DNA of 64,000 bases from Cereibacter_A sp052244495 (GTDB taxonomy: Bacteria; Pseudomonadota; Alphaproteobacteria; Rhodobacterales; Rhodobacteraceae), in the NCBI GenBank assembly GCA_052244495.1, contig JBQPXH010000012.1; one strand, given 5' to 3'. The translations under genes and the position numbers were made by a program. Positions 42,590-53,036 of the stretch are shown piece by piece (position 1 is the first letter of the stretch; each line of letters starts with the position of its first letter). The notes below the pieces were generated by a model. The model was not told the DNA's origin and ran no database searches. It saw only the letters and a program-made list of their open reading frames with translations.

Positions 42590-44629
42590 GTGCGCGCTCT
42601 GGCGCTTCCTCTCGTGGCTCTGGCCGAAGCTCGGGGCTTCCTGTTCCCCTTCGTGCCGGTCTTCCTCGGCGTGGGGATCGGGATCTGGTTCACGCCCCTG
42701 GACGAGCCGGGCTGGCCCGCCTATGCCCTCGCGCTGACGGTGGTTCTGGCCGGTGCCATCGGTCGCTGGAGGGCGCCGGAGCTGTTCCACCCGCCGCTCG
42801 TCGCGCTGGCCTGTGTGGCGGCGGGATTTCTCGCAGCCGGAGGCCGTGCGGCGATGGTGGCGGCTCCGATCCTCGGGTTGCACTACTACGGCGCCATCGA
42901 GGGCAGGATCGCCGCGATCGACCGCTCGCGGAGCGACGCGATGCGCCTCACCCTCGACCGGGTCGTGATCGAACGAACGGACCCGGACCGCACGCCCGAG
43001 AGGGTGCGGATCACCGTCCACGGCGCTCAGCCCTTCGAGCCGACGCCGGGCATGGTCGTGATGACGACCGGCCATCTCGACGCGCCGCTGGCCCCGGCGG
43101 AGCCCGGCGGCTTCGACTTCCGCCGCATGGCCTTCTTCGACCGGCTGGGGGCGGTGGGCTACACGCGCAGCCCCGTGGTCATGCTCGAGCCCGCCCATGC
43201 GCGGGACAGCCCGGTCAACCGGCTGCGCACGTCGGTGCGCAGCGCAGTGCAGGCGCGCTTTCCCGGCGAGGCGGGCGCCTTCGCCGCCGCTGTCCTGACG
43301 GGCGACTACGCGGGCATCAGCGCGGCGACGATGGAGGATCTGCGCCGCTCGGGCCTGTCCCACATCCTCGCGATCTCGGGACTGAACATGAGCCTCCTCG
43401 CGGGCTTCGTCTTCGGCCTCGTCCGGCACGGGCTGGCGCTGGTGCCGCCCCTGGCCCTGCGGTTGCCGACGAAGAAGATCGCGGCCGCAGCGGCCTTCGC
43501 GGCCACCTTCTTCTACCTGCTCATGTCAGGGGGCAACGTGCCGACCCTGCGGGCCTTCGTCATGATCGCCATCATGCTGGCGGCGATCCTCGCCGACCGG
43601 CGCGCGCTTTCGATGCGAAGCTTCGCGCTTTCGGCGACCGTCATCCTGCTCTGGCAGCCCGAGGCCCTGCTCGAACCCGGCTTCCAGATGTCCTTCGCGG
43701 CCACCGCGGCGCTGATCTGGGGTTTCAACGCCCTGCGCGAGAAGGTGCATCCCCGCACCATGTCGCGTTGGGTGGCGCCGCTTTTCCTGCTCTTCGTCTC
43801 GTCGCTGATCGGCGGGCTGTCGACCGGCCCCTATGCCGCGGCGCATTTCAACCGGATCGCGGTCTACGGGCTGATGGGCAACCTGATCGCCGTGCCCGTG
43901 ATGGAGCTTCTGGTGATGCCGGCCGCAGGGCTGGCGGCGCTCTTCGCGCCGCTGGGCGCCGCGATGCCGGCGCTCTGGATCATGGAGATCGGCGCGCGCT
44001 GGATCCTCTGGGTCGCGCATTGGGTCGCGGGCCTGCCAGGCGCCGTCGGGGCGGTCGTCACGCCCGGCCCTTGGGTGCTTCCCCTGCTTTCGCTCGGGGG
44101 GCTCTGGCTCATGCTCTGGCACGGGAAGGCGCGCTACGCAGGCCTTGCGGTGATTGCGGCGGCCTTCGCCCTGTGGGCCGTGGCCGAGCGCCCTCCGCTG
44201 CTCGTGGCCTCCGACGGATCGCTCGTCGGCATCCTCGGCCCCGGAGGTCGGGCGCTCTCCACGGCACGCGGCGGAGGGTTCGCAGCCGGAAGCTGGCTCG
44301 AGAATGACGGCGATCTCGCCGATCAGGAAACGGCTGCCGGGCGACCCGGCTTCGAGGGCCCGCGCGAGGCACGTCGCTTCATGCTCGGCGGATTGCCGGG
44401 GATCGCCCTGAAGGGGAAGGAGGCGGCCGCGACCGTGTCGGAAGCCTGCGCAGAGGCGCGGCTCGTCATCCTTGCCGAAACGGCCAAGGTCCCCGTCAGC
44501 GGCGGATGCATCCTGATCGATCGCGCATCGCTCGCCCGCAGCGGCTCTCTGGCGATCTGGGTCGACGAAGCCGGACTCCGTCTGGAATCCGCCCGCGCCG
44601 ACCACAGGATGTGGAGCGGGCGCCACTGA
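42590..44629 (+). CDS. comEC: ComEC/Rec2-family DNA-uptake channel protein
   Basis: GTG at 42590 with GGAG five bases upstream gives 679 residues. An N-terminal DUF4131-like part (two spans and a soluble domain) is followed by the Competence domain with about seven to eight spans (AVLTGDYAGIS, HILAISGLNMSLLAGFVFGL, MSGGNVPTLRAFVM, LLEPGFQMSFAATAAL). The tail is soluble and lacks the metallo-beta-lactamase motif HxHxDH of Bacillus ComEC, as is common in alphaproteobacteria. Role: passage of single-stranded DNA through the inner membrane. Confidence 0.9.
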   Translation: MRALALPLVALAEARGFLFPFVPVFLGVGIGIWFTPLDEPGWPAYALALTVVLAGAIGRWRAPELFHPPLVALACVAAGFLAAGGRAAMVAAPILGLHYYGAIEGRIAAIDRSRSDAMRLTLDRVVIERTDPDRTPERVRITVHGAQPFEPTPGMVVMTTGHLDAPLAPAEPGGFDFRRMAFFDRLGAVGYTRSPVVMLEPAHARDSPVNRLRTSVRSAVQARFPGEAGAFAAAVLTGDYAGISAATMEDLRRSGLSHILAISGLNMSLLAGFVFGLVRHGLALVPPLALRLPTKKIAAAAAFAATFFYLLMSGGNVPTLRAFVMIAIMLAAILADRRALSMRSFALSATVILLWQPEALLEPGFQMSFAATAALIWGFNALREKVHPRTMSRWVAPLFLLFVSSLIGGLSTGPYAAAHFNRIAVYGLMGNLIAVPVMELLVMPAAGLAALFAPLGAAMPALWIMEIGARWILWVAHWVAGLPGAVGAVVTPGPWVLPLLSLGGLWLMLWHGKARYAGLAVIAAAFALWAVAERPPLLVASDGSLVGILGPGGRALSTARGGGFAAGSWLENDGDLADQETAAGRPGFEGPREARRFMLGGLPGIALKGKEAAATVSEACAEARLVILAETAKVPVSGGCILIDRASLARSGSLAIWVDEAGLRLESARADHRMWSGRH

Positions 44630-44794
44630 AGGAAGCTAAGGGCGCCTTTCGCAATCAGGTCGCCGCCCGTGGCGCTTCGATGCGGTCAGGCTGGCGCGCA
44701 CGCGCCGGGTCCGCGACAGAAGGCCGTCCGGCAAATTCCGGCAAGGGCCGGCTTTGCCGAAGCGGGATTCCCGCGCCGGCCGGGGTCGCCTCGG

Positions 44795-45481
44795 TCAGTA
44801 GCTGCGGATCAGCCCGACGAGCCGGCCCTGCACCTTCACCATGTGATCGGGATAGACCTGCGTCTCGTAGGAGGCGTTCGCCGGTTCGAGCGCGATCATG
44901 CCGCCGCGACGGCGGAAGCGCTTGAGGGTCGCCTCGTGATCGGCGACCAGCGCCACCACGATATCGCCGTTGTCGGCCGTCTGCTGCTCGCGGATCACGA
45001 CGATGTCGCCGTCGTTGATCCCGGCCTCGATCATCGAATCCCCGCGCACCTCGAGCGCGTAGTGCTGGCCGCGCCCCGAAAGCATGGAACTCGGCACCGT
45101 GACCGATTGCGCACCGTCGGTGATCGCCTCGATGGGAAGACCCGCCGCGATCCGTCCCATCAGCGGCAGATCGAGAGCATTGGCGCTCTCGACCGCGATC
45201 GCGCCCGCGGGCATCTGCGGCCTGTCACCCTCGATCACGCGGGGCGTGAAACCCGCCCGCTCCATCGCTTCGGGCAGCTTGACGATCTCGAGCGCGCGTG
45301 CGCGGTGGGCGAGGCGGCGGATGAACCCCCGCTCTTCCAGCGCGGTGATGAGGCGGTGGATCCCCGACTTCGACCGCAGGTCGAGCGCATCCTTCATCTC
45401 GTCGAACGAGGGCGGCACGCCGTCGCGGTCCATCCGCGTCTTGATGAAATCGAGCAGTTCCATCTGCTTGCGGGTCAGCAT
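44795..45481 (-). CDS. lexA: LexA repressor
   Basis: SOS master repressor with self-cleavage. 228 residues: winged helix with PPSFDEMKDALDLRSKSGIH, cleavage site A113-G114 (RIAAGLPIEA), catalytic Ser149 in RGDSMIEAGI and Lys187 in HEATLKRF. ATG at 45481 with GGAGG eight bases upstream. Two overlapping SOS boxes stand directly upstream (45503-45528), so it is autoregulated. Last gene of the trpGDC-moaC-moeA-lexA run but with its own promoter in the 57-base gap. Confidence 0.97.
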   Translation of the reverse strand: MLTRKQMELLDFIKTRMDRDGVPPSFDEMKDALDLRSKSGIHRLITALEERGFIRRLAHRARALEIVKLPEAMERAGFTPRVIEGDRPQMPAGAIAVESANALDLPLMGRIAAGLPIEAITDGAQSVTVPSSMLSGRGQHYALEVRGDSMIEAGINDGDIVVIREQQTADNGDIVVALVADHEATLKRFRRRGGMIALEPANASYETQVYPDHMVKVQGRLVGLIRSY

Positions 45482-45502
45482 GGCGACATCCTCCCATCCC
45501 GG

Positions 45503-45542
45503 GTTCACCGCCTGTTCTGCCCGCGTTCCCGCTTTGTGTCAA
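45503..45542 (-). promoter_or_regulatory. lexA promoter with two overlapping SOS boxes
   Basis: GTTC occurs at 45503, 45514 and 45525, exactly 11 bases apart, giving two GTTC-N7-GTTC boxes that share the central tetramer. This is the LexA site established for R. sphaeroides. Read on the minus strand, a perfect -35 (TTGACA, 45542-45537) overlaps the moeA stop codon, and the boxes cover the spacer and -10 region. Confidence 0.9.
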
Positions 45543-46723
45543 GCCGTCAGCGGGATGTAGTCCACCGTCTCGCCGGCCGTGCGCGGCCCGTCGTCCACCG
45601 GGCGCACGAGAAGCGCGTCGGCCTGCGACAACAGCCGCAGGAGCGAGTTGTCCTGCGAGGCGAGGGGCTCGATCAACGGCACCCCGTCGCGCAGGGCGAG
45701 CCGCGCCCGCATGTAATGCGCCCGCACCGGGTTCGGCGGAAGCGCGACGGCCAGTTCGGCCCGCCGCACGGGTGCTGGACCGGCGGGCAGGCCCAGCATC
45801 GCCCGGACCATCGGCAGCAGGAAGAGATGGGCGCAGACGATGGACGAGACCGGGTTGCCGGGCAGGCCCAGCATCGGCACGCCTCGCAGACGCCCGGCCA
45901 TCAGCGGTTTCCCGGGCCGCATGGCGATCTTGTAGAAGGCCCGGTCGAGGCCCATGCCGGCCGCCACCTTGCCCACGAGGTCGTGGTCGCCGACCGAGGC
46001 CCCGCCGATGGTCACGATCAGATCGGCGTCGGAGGCGAGGTCGAACACCGTGCGCAACTCGTCCTCGGTGTCCCGCGCGATGGGCAGAAGCCGCCCCTCC
46101 GCGCCTTCGGCCTCGACGAGCGCCTTCAGGGCGAAGCTGTTCGAGGCGATGATCTGCTCGGGGCGCGGCACCTCGCCGGGCATCACCAGTTCGTCCCCCG
46201 TCGCGATCAGCGCCACGACCGGGCGGCGCGTCACGTTCACCTCTGGAATGTTCATCGAGGCGAGCAGGGCGAGGTCGTTCGGGCGGAGACGGCGCGGCGA
46301 GAGGCTGTCTCCGACGCGGAAGTCCTGTCCCTTCGGCCGGATATGGGTTCCCCCTGCGGCCGCGGAGGCAAGGCGGATCCTGCCGTCCTCGACCGTGACG
46401 TCCTCCTGCAGCACCACGCGGGTGGCCCCCTCCGGGACCGGCGCGCCGGTGAAGATCCGCACCGCCTCGCCGGGTGCCATCGCTCCGGAGAAGGCGTGGC
46501 CCGCCGCGGCCTCGCCCACGACGGGGAAGGTGGCGCCCGCCGGATGGTCGCCGACCAGCGCGTAGCCGTCCATGGCGGAGGCGTCGAAGGGCGGCTGGTC
46601 GCGGGTCGCCACCGCCGGGCGCGCCATCACCCGCCCGCAGGAGGCCGCGAGCGGCACGCGCTCGACCGGCAGCGGGGCGGCGAGCGCCAGTGCGCGCTCG
46701 AGCGCCTCCTCGACGCGGATCAC
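45539..46723 (-). CDS. moeA: Molybdopterin molybdotransferase
   Basis: Inserts molybdate into adenylylated molybdopterin. GTG at 46723 overlaps the moaC stop (GTGA), giving 394 residues. Signatures are PPFDASAMDGYAL near residue 45, GGASVGDHDLVG in the molybdopterin-binding domain and GLPGNPVSS. Its stop codon lies inside the lexA -35 hexamer. Confidence 0.95.
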   Translation of the reverse strand: MIRVEEALERALALAAPLPVERVPLAASCGRVMARPAVATRDQPPFDASAMDGYALVGDHPAGATFPVVGEAAAGHAFSGAMAPGEAVRIFTGAPVPEGATRVVLQEDVTVEDGRIRLASAAAGGTHIRPKGQDFRVGDSLSPRRLRPNDLALLASMNIPEVNVTRRPVVALIATGDELVMPGEVPRPEQIIASNSFALKALVEAEGAEGRLLPIARDTEDELRTVFDLASDADLIVTIGGASVGDHDLVGKVAAGMGLDRAFYKIAMRPGKPLMAGRLRGVPMLGLPGNPVSSIVCAHLFLLPMVRAMLGLPAGPAPVRRAELAVALPPNPVRAHYMRARLALRDGVPLIEPLASQDNSLLRLLSQADALLVRPVDDGPRTAGETVDYIPLTA

Positions 46724-47199
46724 GCGCGGGCCTCGAACCGGCCGGACTTGCCGCCATCCTTGAGGAGGAGCCGGATCCCGGTGATCTCCATGCCCTTCTC
46801 GACCGCCTTCACCATGTCGTAGATCGTGAGACAGGCCACCGAGACGGCCGTCAGCGCCTCCATCTCGACGCCGGTCTGCCCGCCGGTCTTGACCGTGGCC
46901 TCGACCACCACGCCGGGCAGGGCCGGATCGGGCGTGAGTTCCAGCGCGACCTTGGTGATCGGCAGCGGGTGGCAGAGCGGGATCAGCTCCGCCGTGCGCT
47001 TGGCGCCCATGATCCCGGCAAGCCGCGCGACGCCCAGGACGTCTCCCTTCCCGGCCCGGCCCTCGGTCACGAGGGCCAGCGTCTCGGCGCTCATCTTCAC
47101 CGCGCCGCGCGCGACGGCCACCCGGGCGGTCACCGGCTTGTTGGAGACATCCACCATATGGGCGCGGCCGGCCTCGTCGAAGTGGCTGAGGCCCGGCAT
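46720..47199 (-). CDS. moaC: Cyclic pyranopterin monophosphate synthase (MoaC)
   Basis: Completes the first pathway intermediate of the molybdenum cofactor. 159 residues with DVSNKPVTARVAVA, AGIMGAKRTAELIPLCHPLP and VKTGGQTGVEMEALTAVSV, all family hallmarks including the catalytic Lys and Asp regions. ATG at 47199 overlaps the trpC stop (TGATG), and its end overlaps moeA. Confidence 0.96.
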   Translation of the reverse strand: MPGLSHFDEAGRAHMVDVSNKPVTARVAVARGAVKMSAETLALVTEGRAGKGDVLGVARLAGIMGAKRTAELIPLCHPLPITKVALELTPDPALPGVVVEATVKTGGQTGVEMEALTAVSVACLTIYDMVKAVEKGMEITGIRLLLKDGGKSGRFEARA

Positions 47200-48011
47200 C
47201 ACGCACCCCCGGGCGAGGTCAGCGGGTCGGACAGGATCGCGCGCGTGGCGGATTCCACGTCGGGCTGGCGCATCAGGCTCTCGCCGATGAGGAAGCAGCG
47301 CGCGCCGTAGCGGGCGAGGTCGGCGAGGTCGTCGGGCGTGTAGAGCCCGCTCTCCGCCACGATCAGCCGGTCCTCGGGCACCCGGCGGGCGAGGTCGCGC
47401 GTAACGTCGAGCGAGACCTCGAACGTGTCGAGGTTGCGGTTGTTGATGCCGATCAGCTTCGACTTCAGGTGCTCGGCCCGTGCAAGTTCCTCGCGCGAAT
47501 GGACCTCGATCAGCACGTCCATTCCCCAATGGATCGCCGCCGCCTCAAGCTCGAGCGCCTGGCTGTCGGTCACGCTGGCCATGATGATCAGGATGCAGTC
47601 CGCCCCGAGCGCACGCGCCTCGGCGACCTGGTAGGTGTCGTAGAGGAAGTCCTTGCGCAGGCAGGGCAGCTGAACCGCATCACGCGCCTGGCGCAGGAAC
47701 TCGTCCGCGCCCTGGAAGGAGGGGGTGTCGGTCAGCACGGAAAGGCAGGTCGCGCCGCCCGCCTCATAGGCGCGGGCAAGGGCGGGGACATCGAAGTCCT
47801 CGCGGATCAGGCCCTTCGAGGGGCTCGCCTTCTTGATTTCGGCGATGAGGCCGTAGCCGGTCGAGGCCGCGGTGGAGAGGGCGCGGGCGAAGCCGCGCGG
47901 CGCCGCGGCGGCGCGGGCCGCATCCTCCACGGCCGTCAGCGGATGGCTGGCCTTCCGTGCCGCGACCTCTTCCAGTTTGTAAGCCTTGATGCGGTCGAGA
48001 ATGGTGCTCAT
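47199..48011 (-). CDS. trpC: Indole-3-glycerol phosphate synthase
   Basis: 270-residue TIM barrel. Catalytic and phosphate-binding segments are visible: LIAEIKKASPSKGLI near residue 55, CLRKDFLYDTYQ near 115, LIGINNRNLDTFEV near 180 and VAESGLYTPDDLADL near 215. Start at 48011 is 32 bases after the trpD stop. Confidence 0.97.
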   Translation of the reverse strand: MSTILDRIKAYKLEEVAARKASHPLTAVEDAARAAAAPRGFARALSTAASTGYGLIAEIKKASPSKGLIREDFDVPALARAYEAGGATCLSVLTDTPSFQGADEFLRQARDAVQLPCLRKDFLYDTYQVAEARALGADCILIIMASVTDSQALELEAAAIHWGMDVLIEVHSREELARAEHLKSKLIGINNRNLDTFEVSLDVTRDLARRVPEDRLIVAESGLYTPDDLADLARYGARCFLIGESLMRQPDVESATRAILSDPLTSPGGA

Positions 48012-48042
48012 CGCCGGCCGGTCCCCCTTGTTTTCTTGGCCG

Positions 48043-49059
48043 TCAGGCGGCGTTCGTCAGCCGGGCCAGCAGGGCGACCTTCGCCTTGGCGGCACCGGAC
48101 AGGATGCTTTCGGTGGCGATCTCGGCGCCCTCCGTCAGGGATGCGGCCCTGTCGGCGACCACGAGGGCCGCCGCCGCGTTCAGCAGCACCGCGTCGCGGT
48201 AGGCGCCCGGCGCCCCGTCGAGAAGCGCGCGGAAGGCCTGGGCATTCTCGGCGGGTGTGCCGCCGATGATCGCCTCGAACGGATGGACGGGCAGGCCCGC
48301 TTCTTCGGGGTGCAGGTCGAACTCGCGGATCTGCCCGCCCTCGAGCGCCGCCACCCTCGATGCGGCCGATATCGAGAGTTCGTCCGTCCCGTCTCCGCCG
48401 TGGACGAGCCAGGCCTTCTCGGAGCCCAGCATGGCCAGGACCTCGGCCATCGGCCGGATCAGATCGGCGCTGAAGGCGCCGGTCAGCTGGCGCTTGACCC
48501 CGGCGGGGTTCGTCAGCGGGCCAAGGATGTTGAAGATCGTGCGCGTGCCCAGTTCGGCGCGGACCGGGCCCACATGGCGCATTGCCGGATGGTGCATCGG
48601 CGCCATCATGAAGCCGATCCCGGCCTCCATCAGGCAGTCCTCGACCCGGTCCGCGCCGATCATCACGTTGAGACCCATCTCGGTCAGCGCATCCGCCGCA
48701 CCCGACTTCGACGAGAGGTTGCGGTTTCCGTGCTTCGCCACCGGCACGCCTGCACCCGCCACCACGAAGGCCGTGGCCGTGGAGATGTTCAGCGTGCCCT
48801 TGCCGTCGCCGCCGGTGCCCACGATATCGATGGCGCCGGGCGGCGCCTTCACCTTGTGGCACTTGGCCCGCATGACCGAGGCAGCCGCCGCGTATTCGTC
48901 CACCGTCTCGCCGCGGGTGCGCAGCGCCATCAGGAGGCCGCCCATCTGCGCGGGCGTGGCCTCGCCCTCGAAGAGGCACTCGAAGGCCAGTTCCGCCTCG
49001 TCGCGCGTCAGCGGACGGCCCGCCGCGATGCCGATCAGCGGCTTCAGCCGGTCGCTCAT
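48043..49059 (-). CDS. trpD: Anthranilate phosphoribosyltransferase
   Basis: 338 residues; DIVGTGGDGKGTLNISTATA is the PRPP-binding signature, KHGNRNLSSKSGAADALTEM the anthranilate site, HPAMRHVGPVRAELGTRTIF the third. ATG at 49059 overlaps the trpG stop (ATGA), so the anthranilate synthase glutaminase and this enzyme are made together. Confidence 0.97.
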   Translation of the reverse strand: MSDRLKPLIGIAAGRPLTRDEAELAFECLFEGEATPAQMGGLLMALRTRGETVDEYAAAASVMRAKCHKVKAPPGAIDIVGTGGDGKGTLNISTATAFVVAGAGVPVAKHGNRNLSSKSGAADALTEMGLNVMIGADRVEDCLMEAGIGFMMAPMHHPAMRHVGPVRAELGTRTIFNILGPLTNPAGVKRQLTGAFSADLIRPMAEVLAMLGSEKAWLVHGGDGTDELSISAASRVAALEGGQIREFDLHPEEAGLPVHPFEAIIGGTPAENAQAFRALLDGAPGAYRDAVLLNAAAALVVADRAASLTEGAEIATESILSGAAKAKVALLARLTNAA

Positions 49060-49643
49060 GCTGCCACCGCGGCGCGGGCGCTGTCGAGGAAGGTGCGCAG
49101 CATCTGGTGGCCGTGTTCCGAGGCGATGCTCTCGGGGTGGAACTGCACGCCCTCGATCGGCAGGGTCTTGTGGCGGAGCCCCATGATCGTGCCGTCCTCG
49201 AGCCAGGCCGTCACCTCGAGGCAGTCGGGCAGGCTCTCGCGCTCGACCACGAGGCTGTGGTAGCGCGTGGCGAGGAAGGGCGAGGGCAGGCCCGCAAAGA
49301 CGCCTTTCCCTTCGTGGTGCATGGCGCCCATCTTGCCGTGCACGATCTCGTGGCAGCGGACCACCTTTCCGCCGAAGGCCTCGCCGATGGTCTGATGGCC
49401 GAGACAGACGCCCAGCAGCGGGATCCTCGCCTCGGCCGCGGCGGCGGTCAGGGGCAGGCAGATGCCGGCGGCGGCGGGGTCGCAGGGTCCGGGAGAGAGC
49501 ACGATGGCATCCGGCCGAAGCCCCATCGCCGCCTGCACGTCGATGGCATCGTTGCGCCGCACATCGACCTCGGCCCCGAGTTCCCCCAGATAATGCACGA
49601 GGTTGTAGGTGAAGCTGTCGTAGTTGTCGATGAGAAGCAGCAT
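49056..49643 (-). CDS. trpG: Anthranilate synthase glutaminase subunit
   Basis: 195-residue class I glutaminase; LLIDNYDSFTYNLVHYLGEL at the start, the nucleophile Cys in LLGVCLGHQTIGEAFGG, and the His-Glu pair in VQFHPESIAS. Supplies ammonia to TrpE, which is encoded 1.9 kb away across yibQ. A TATAAC -10-like element lies 57 bases upstream. Confidence 0.96.
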   Translation of the reverse strand: MLLLIDNYDSFTYNLVHYLGELGAEVDVRRNDAIDVQAAMGLRPDAIVLSPGPCDPAAAGICLPLTAAAAEARIPLLGVCLGHQTIGEAFGGKVVRCHEIVHGKMGAMHHEGKGVFAGLPSPFLATRYHSLVVERESLPDCLEVTAWLEDGTIMGLRHKTLPIEGVQFHPESIASEHGHQMLRTFLDSARAAVAA

Positions 49644-49699
49644 CTTGCGGCACCCCGAGGCGATGTGGAGGATAGGGGGTGAACCCTTGCGACCGTCGC

Positions 49700-49705
49700 G
49701 TTATA
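49700..49705 (-). promoter_or_regulatory. Possible -10 element of the trpGDC-moaC-moeA unit
   Basis: TATAAC on the minus strand, 57 bases before the trpG start, is the only good -10 match in the 180-base divergent gap with yibQ. A TTGACG upstream is too far (22-base spacer), so the -35 is uncertain. Confidence 0.35.
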
Positions 49706-49823
49706 CATGGGCTGACCGGCGCGGGGGCGTCAAGGGGATGAACGGCGCGGCGAACGCGCGAAATGCCCCACGCCCGACCCGGTTCGAGGCTGGAGCGACA
49801 GGGCAGAGTGCAGGAGTGGCCGG

Positions 49824-51290
49824 ATGAGCCGTGGTTTCCTTTCGGGCGTATTGGTTGGCGGCGTCGTGGGCAGTGTGGGCCTGGCGCTCGCCTCGCAGAT
49901 GGCGCGGCCTCCGGGCACGACCTGGCCTGAGGCGGCCGTCGAGGGTCCCGCAGCGGATGCGGCGGCTTCCCTCGCATCGGGGACTGCCGCTGCACCCGAG
50001 GCGGCAGGCGGAACGGCGACGGGACCGTCCTCCGGGGCGTCGATGACGCAGGACAGTCCCGGCCCGGCCACGGATCTGGCGCCGCCGCCCGGCTCCGAAT
50101 TTGCCCGACCGCTGCCTGAGGCGGCCCCGGTCCTGCCATCCGCCGACACGGCTCCGGCACGGGCGGTGGCCCCGTCCGTATCGACCCCCGAGCTTCGGGA
50201 TGCCGCGTCGCCCGACACAGAGACCGCCCTGCGGCCGCAACCGGTGCCGCTCGAACCGATCGCTCCCGCGCCGCCCGCGACCGAGGCCGTAGCCCCATCG
50301 CTGCCGACCGCGCCCTCCACGGTGCCGCTCCGGTCGGGCGGCGCGCCGCTGCAGCAGGCACCGGATGCCGAACCGGAGACCTTTGCCGTCGAACTGCCCC
50401 CGCCGCCGCCTCTCACGCCCGAGGAAGAGGCGATGCTGGCCGGCGCCGCCGATGGCGCCCCGGTCGAGGCGGAGGCCCCTGCTGAGCCCGGCAAGCCCCG
50501 GATGCTCGAGACCGACCCGCCGCGGGTGCCGTCCGACGGTTCCGCAGCCTCGCGCCTGCCCCGGATCGGCGATCCGGCTCCGGAGGCCGGGGCGCCGCCC
50601 GCGGAGGAGGCCGAGGCCGATCTGCCGCCCATCCGCCGCTATGCCCAGCCCTTCGAGAACCCTGACCGGAAGCCTCTCTTCGCGGTGCTCCTGCGCGACA
50701 CGGGCGGCCCCTCGCTTGACCGCGAGGCGCTGGCCGGGCTTGCCTTCCCCGTGACCTTCGTGATCGACCCCAGCGCGCCCGACGCGGCGACCGCGGCCGA
50801 GATGTATCGCAAGGCAGGCCACGAGGTGCTGATGCTCGCCACCGGCCTGCCCGAAGGCGCCAAGGCGTCCGATGTCGAGGTGACGCTCGAGGCTGCGGCC
50901 AACGCGCTGCCCGAGGCGGTCGGGGTGATCGACCTGCCTGCGGGCGGCTTTCAGGATGCGCGCCCGCTTTCCACGCAGGTGGTCGAGATCCTGAAGGCGC
51001 AGGGGCGTGGGCTGGTGACGCACGACCGTGGCCTCAACGCGGCCGAACAGGTGGCCCGGCGCGAGGATCTGCCCTCGGCGCTCGTCTTCCGCATGCTGGA
51101 CGGAGAGGGTGCGGATCCGGCCACCGTGCGCCGCGTGCTCGACCGCGCGGCCTTCAAGGCGGCGCAGGAAGGCCGGGTCGCGGTCTACGGCGACACGCGC
51201 CCCGAGACGGTGCAGGGCCTGCTCGAATGGAGCGTCGAGGGTCGCGCGGATGCCGTGGCCCTCGCGCCCGTCACTGCGCTGATGCGCTGA
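49824..51290 (+). CDS. yibQ: Divergent polysaccharide deacetylase family protein (YibQ)
   Basis: 488 residues: an N-terminal membrane anchor (FLSGVLVGGVVGSVGLALAS), a Pro/Ala/Glu-rich linker about residues 25-270 that should be unstructured, then the divergent polysaccharide-deacetylase domain (AQPFENPDRKPLFAVLLRDT, LAFPVTFVIDPSAPDA, HEVLMLATGLPEG). Activity of this divergent group is unproved. The place between trpE and trpGDC matches the described R. sphaeroides 2.4.1 locus; it is transcribed against both. Confidence 0.88.
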   Translation: MSRGFLSGVLVGGVVGSVGLALASQMARPPGTTWPEAAVEGPAADAAASLASGTAAAPEAAGGTATGPSSGASMTQDSPGPATDLAPPPGSEFARPLPEAAPVLPSADTAPARAVAPSVSTPELRDAASPDTETALRPQPVPLEPIAPAPPATEAVAPSLPTAPSTVPLRSGGAPLQQAPDAEPETFAVELPPPPPLTPEEEAMLAGAADGAPVEAEAPAEPGKPRMLETDPPRVPSDGSAASRLPRIGDPAPEAGAPPAEEAEADLPPIRRYAQPFENPDRKPLFAVLLRDTGGPSLDREALAGLAFPVTFVIDPSAPDAATAAEMYRKAGHEVLMLATGLPEGAKASDVEVTLEAAANALPEAVGVIDLPAGGFQDARPLSTQVVEILKAQGRGLVTHDRGLNAAEQVARREDLPSALVFRMLDGEGADPATVRRVLDRAAFKAAQEGRVAVYGDTRPETVQGLLEWSVEGRADAVALAPVTALMR

Positions 51291-51509
51291 GCGAGCCGCC
51301 GAGCATCCGTTCGTCTGTCAGGAGGCTGGCGCGTTCCGCGGCAGCCCGCTCCTGACGGGCGATTGCCGCCGGGTTCACACGGCAATCACGCTCGCAAGAG
51401 TGGGGCGCCGCGCGCTCGCGAAGAAGCGCCGATCTCCGCCGACGGACGCCCGGCATTCCTGCCATCCGCCTGCCAGCGGGTCGGGCCTGGCAGGATGCTC
51501 CTGCCGGTC

Positions 51510-53021
<1,512 letters not shown>

Positions 53022-53036
53022 GGGGCACCCTGTTGC

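Noticed and set aside
42590..44629. ComEC taken as truncated because it lacks the beta-lactamase motif
   Set aside because: The alphaproteobacterial form commonly lacks it, and the frame runs cleanly to its own stop, so no truncation is indicated.
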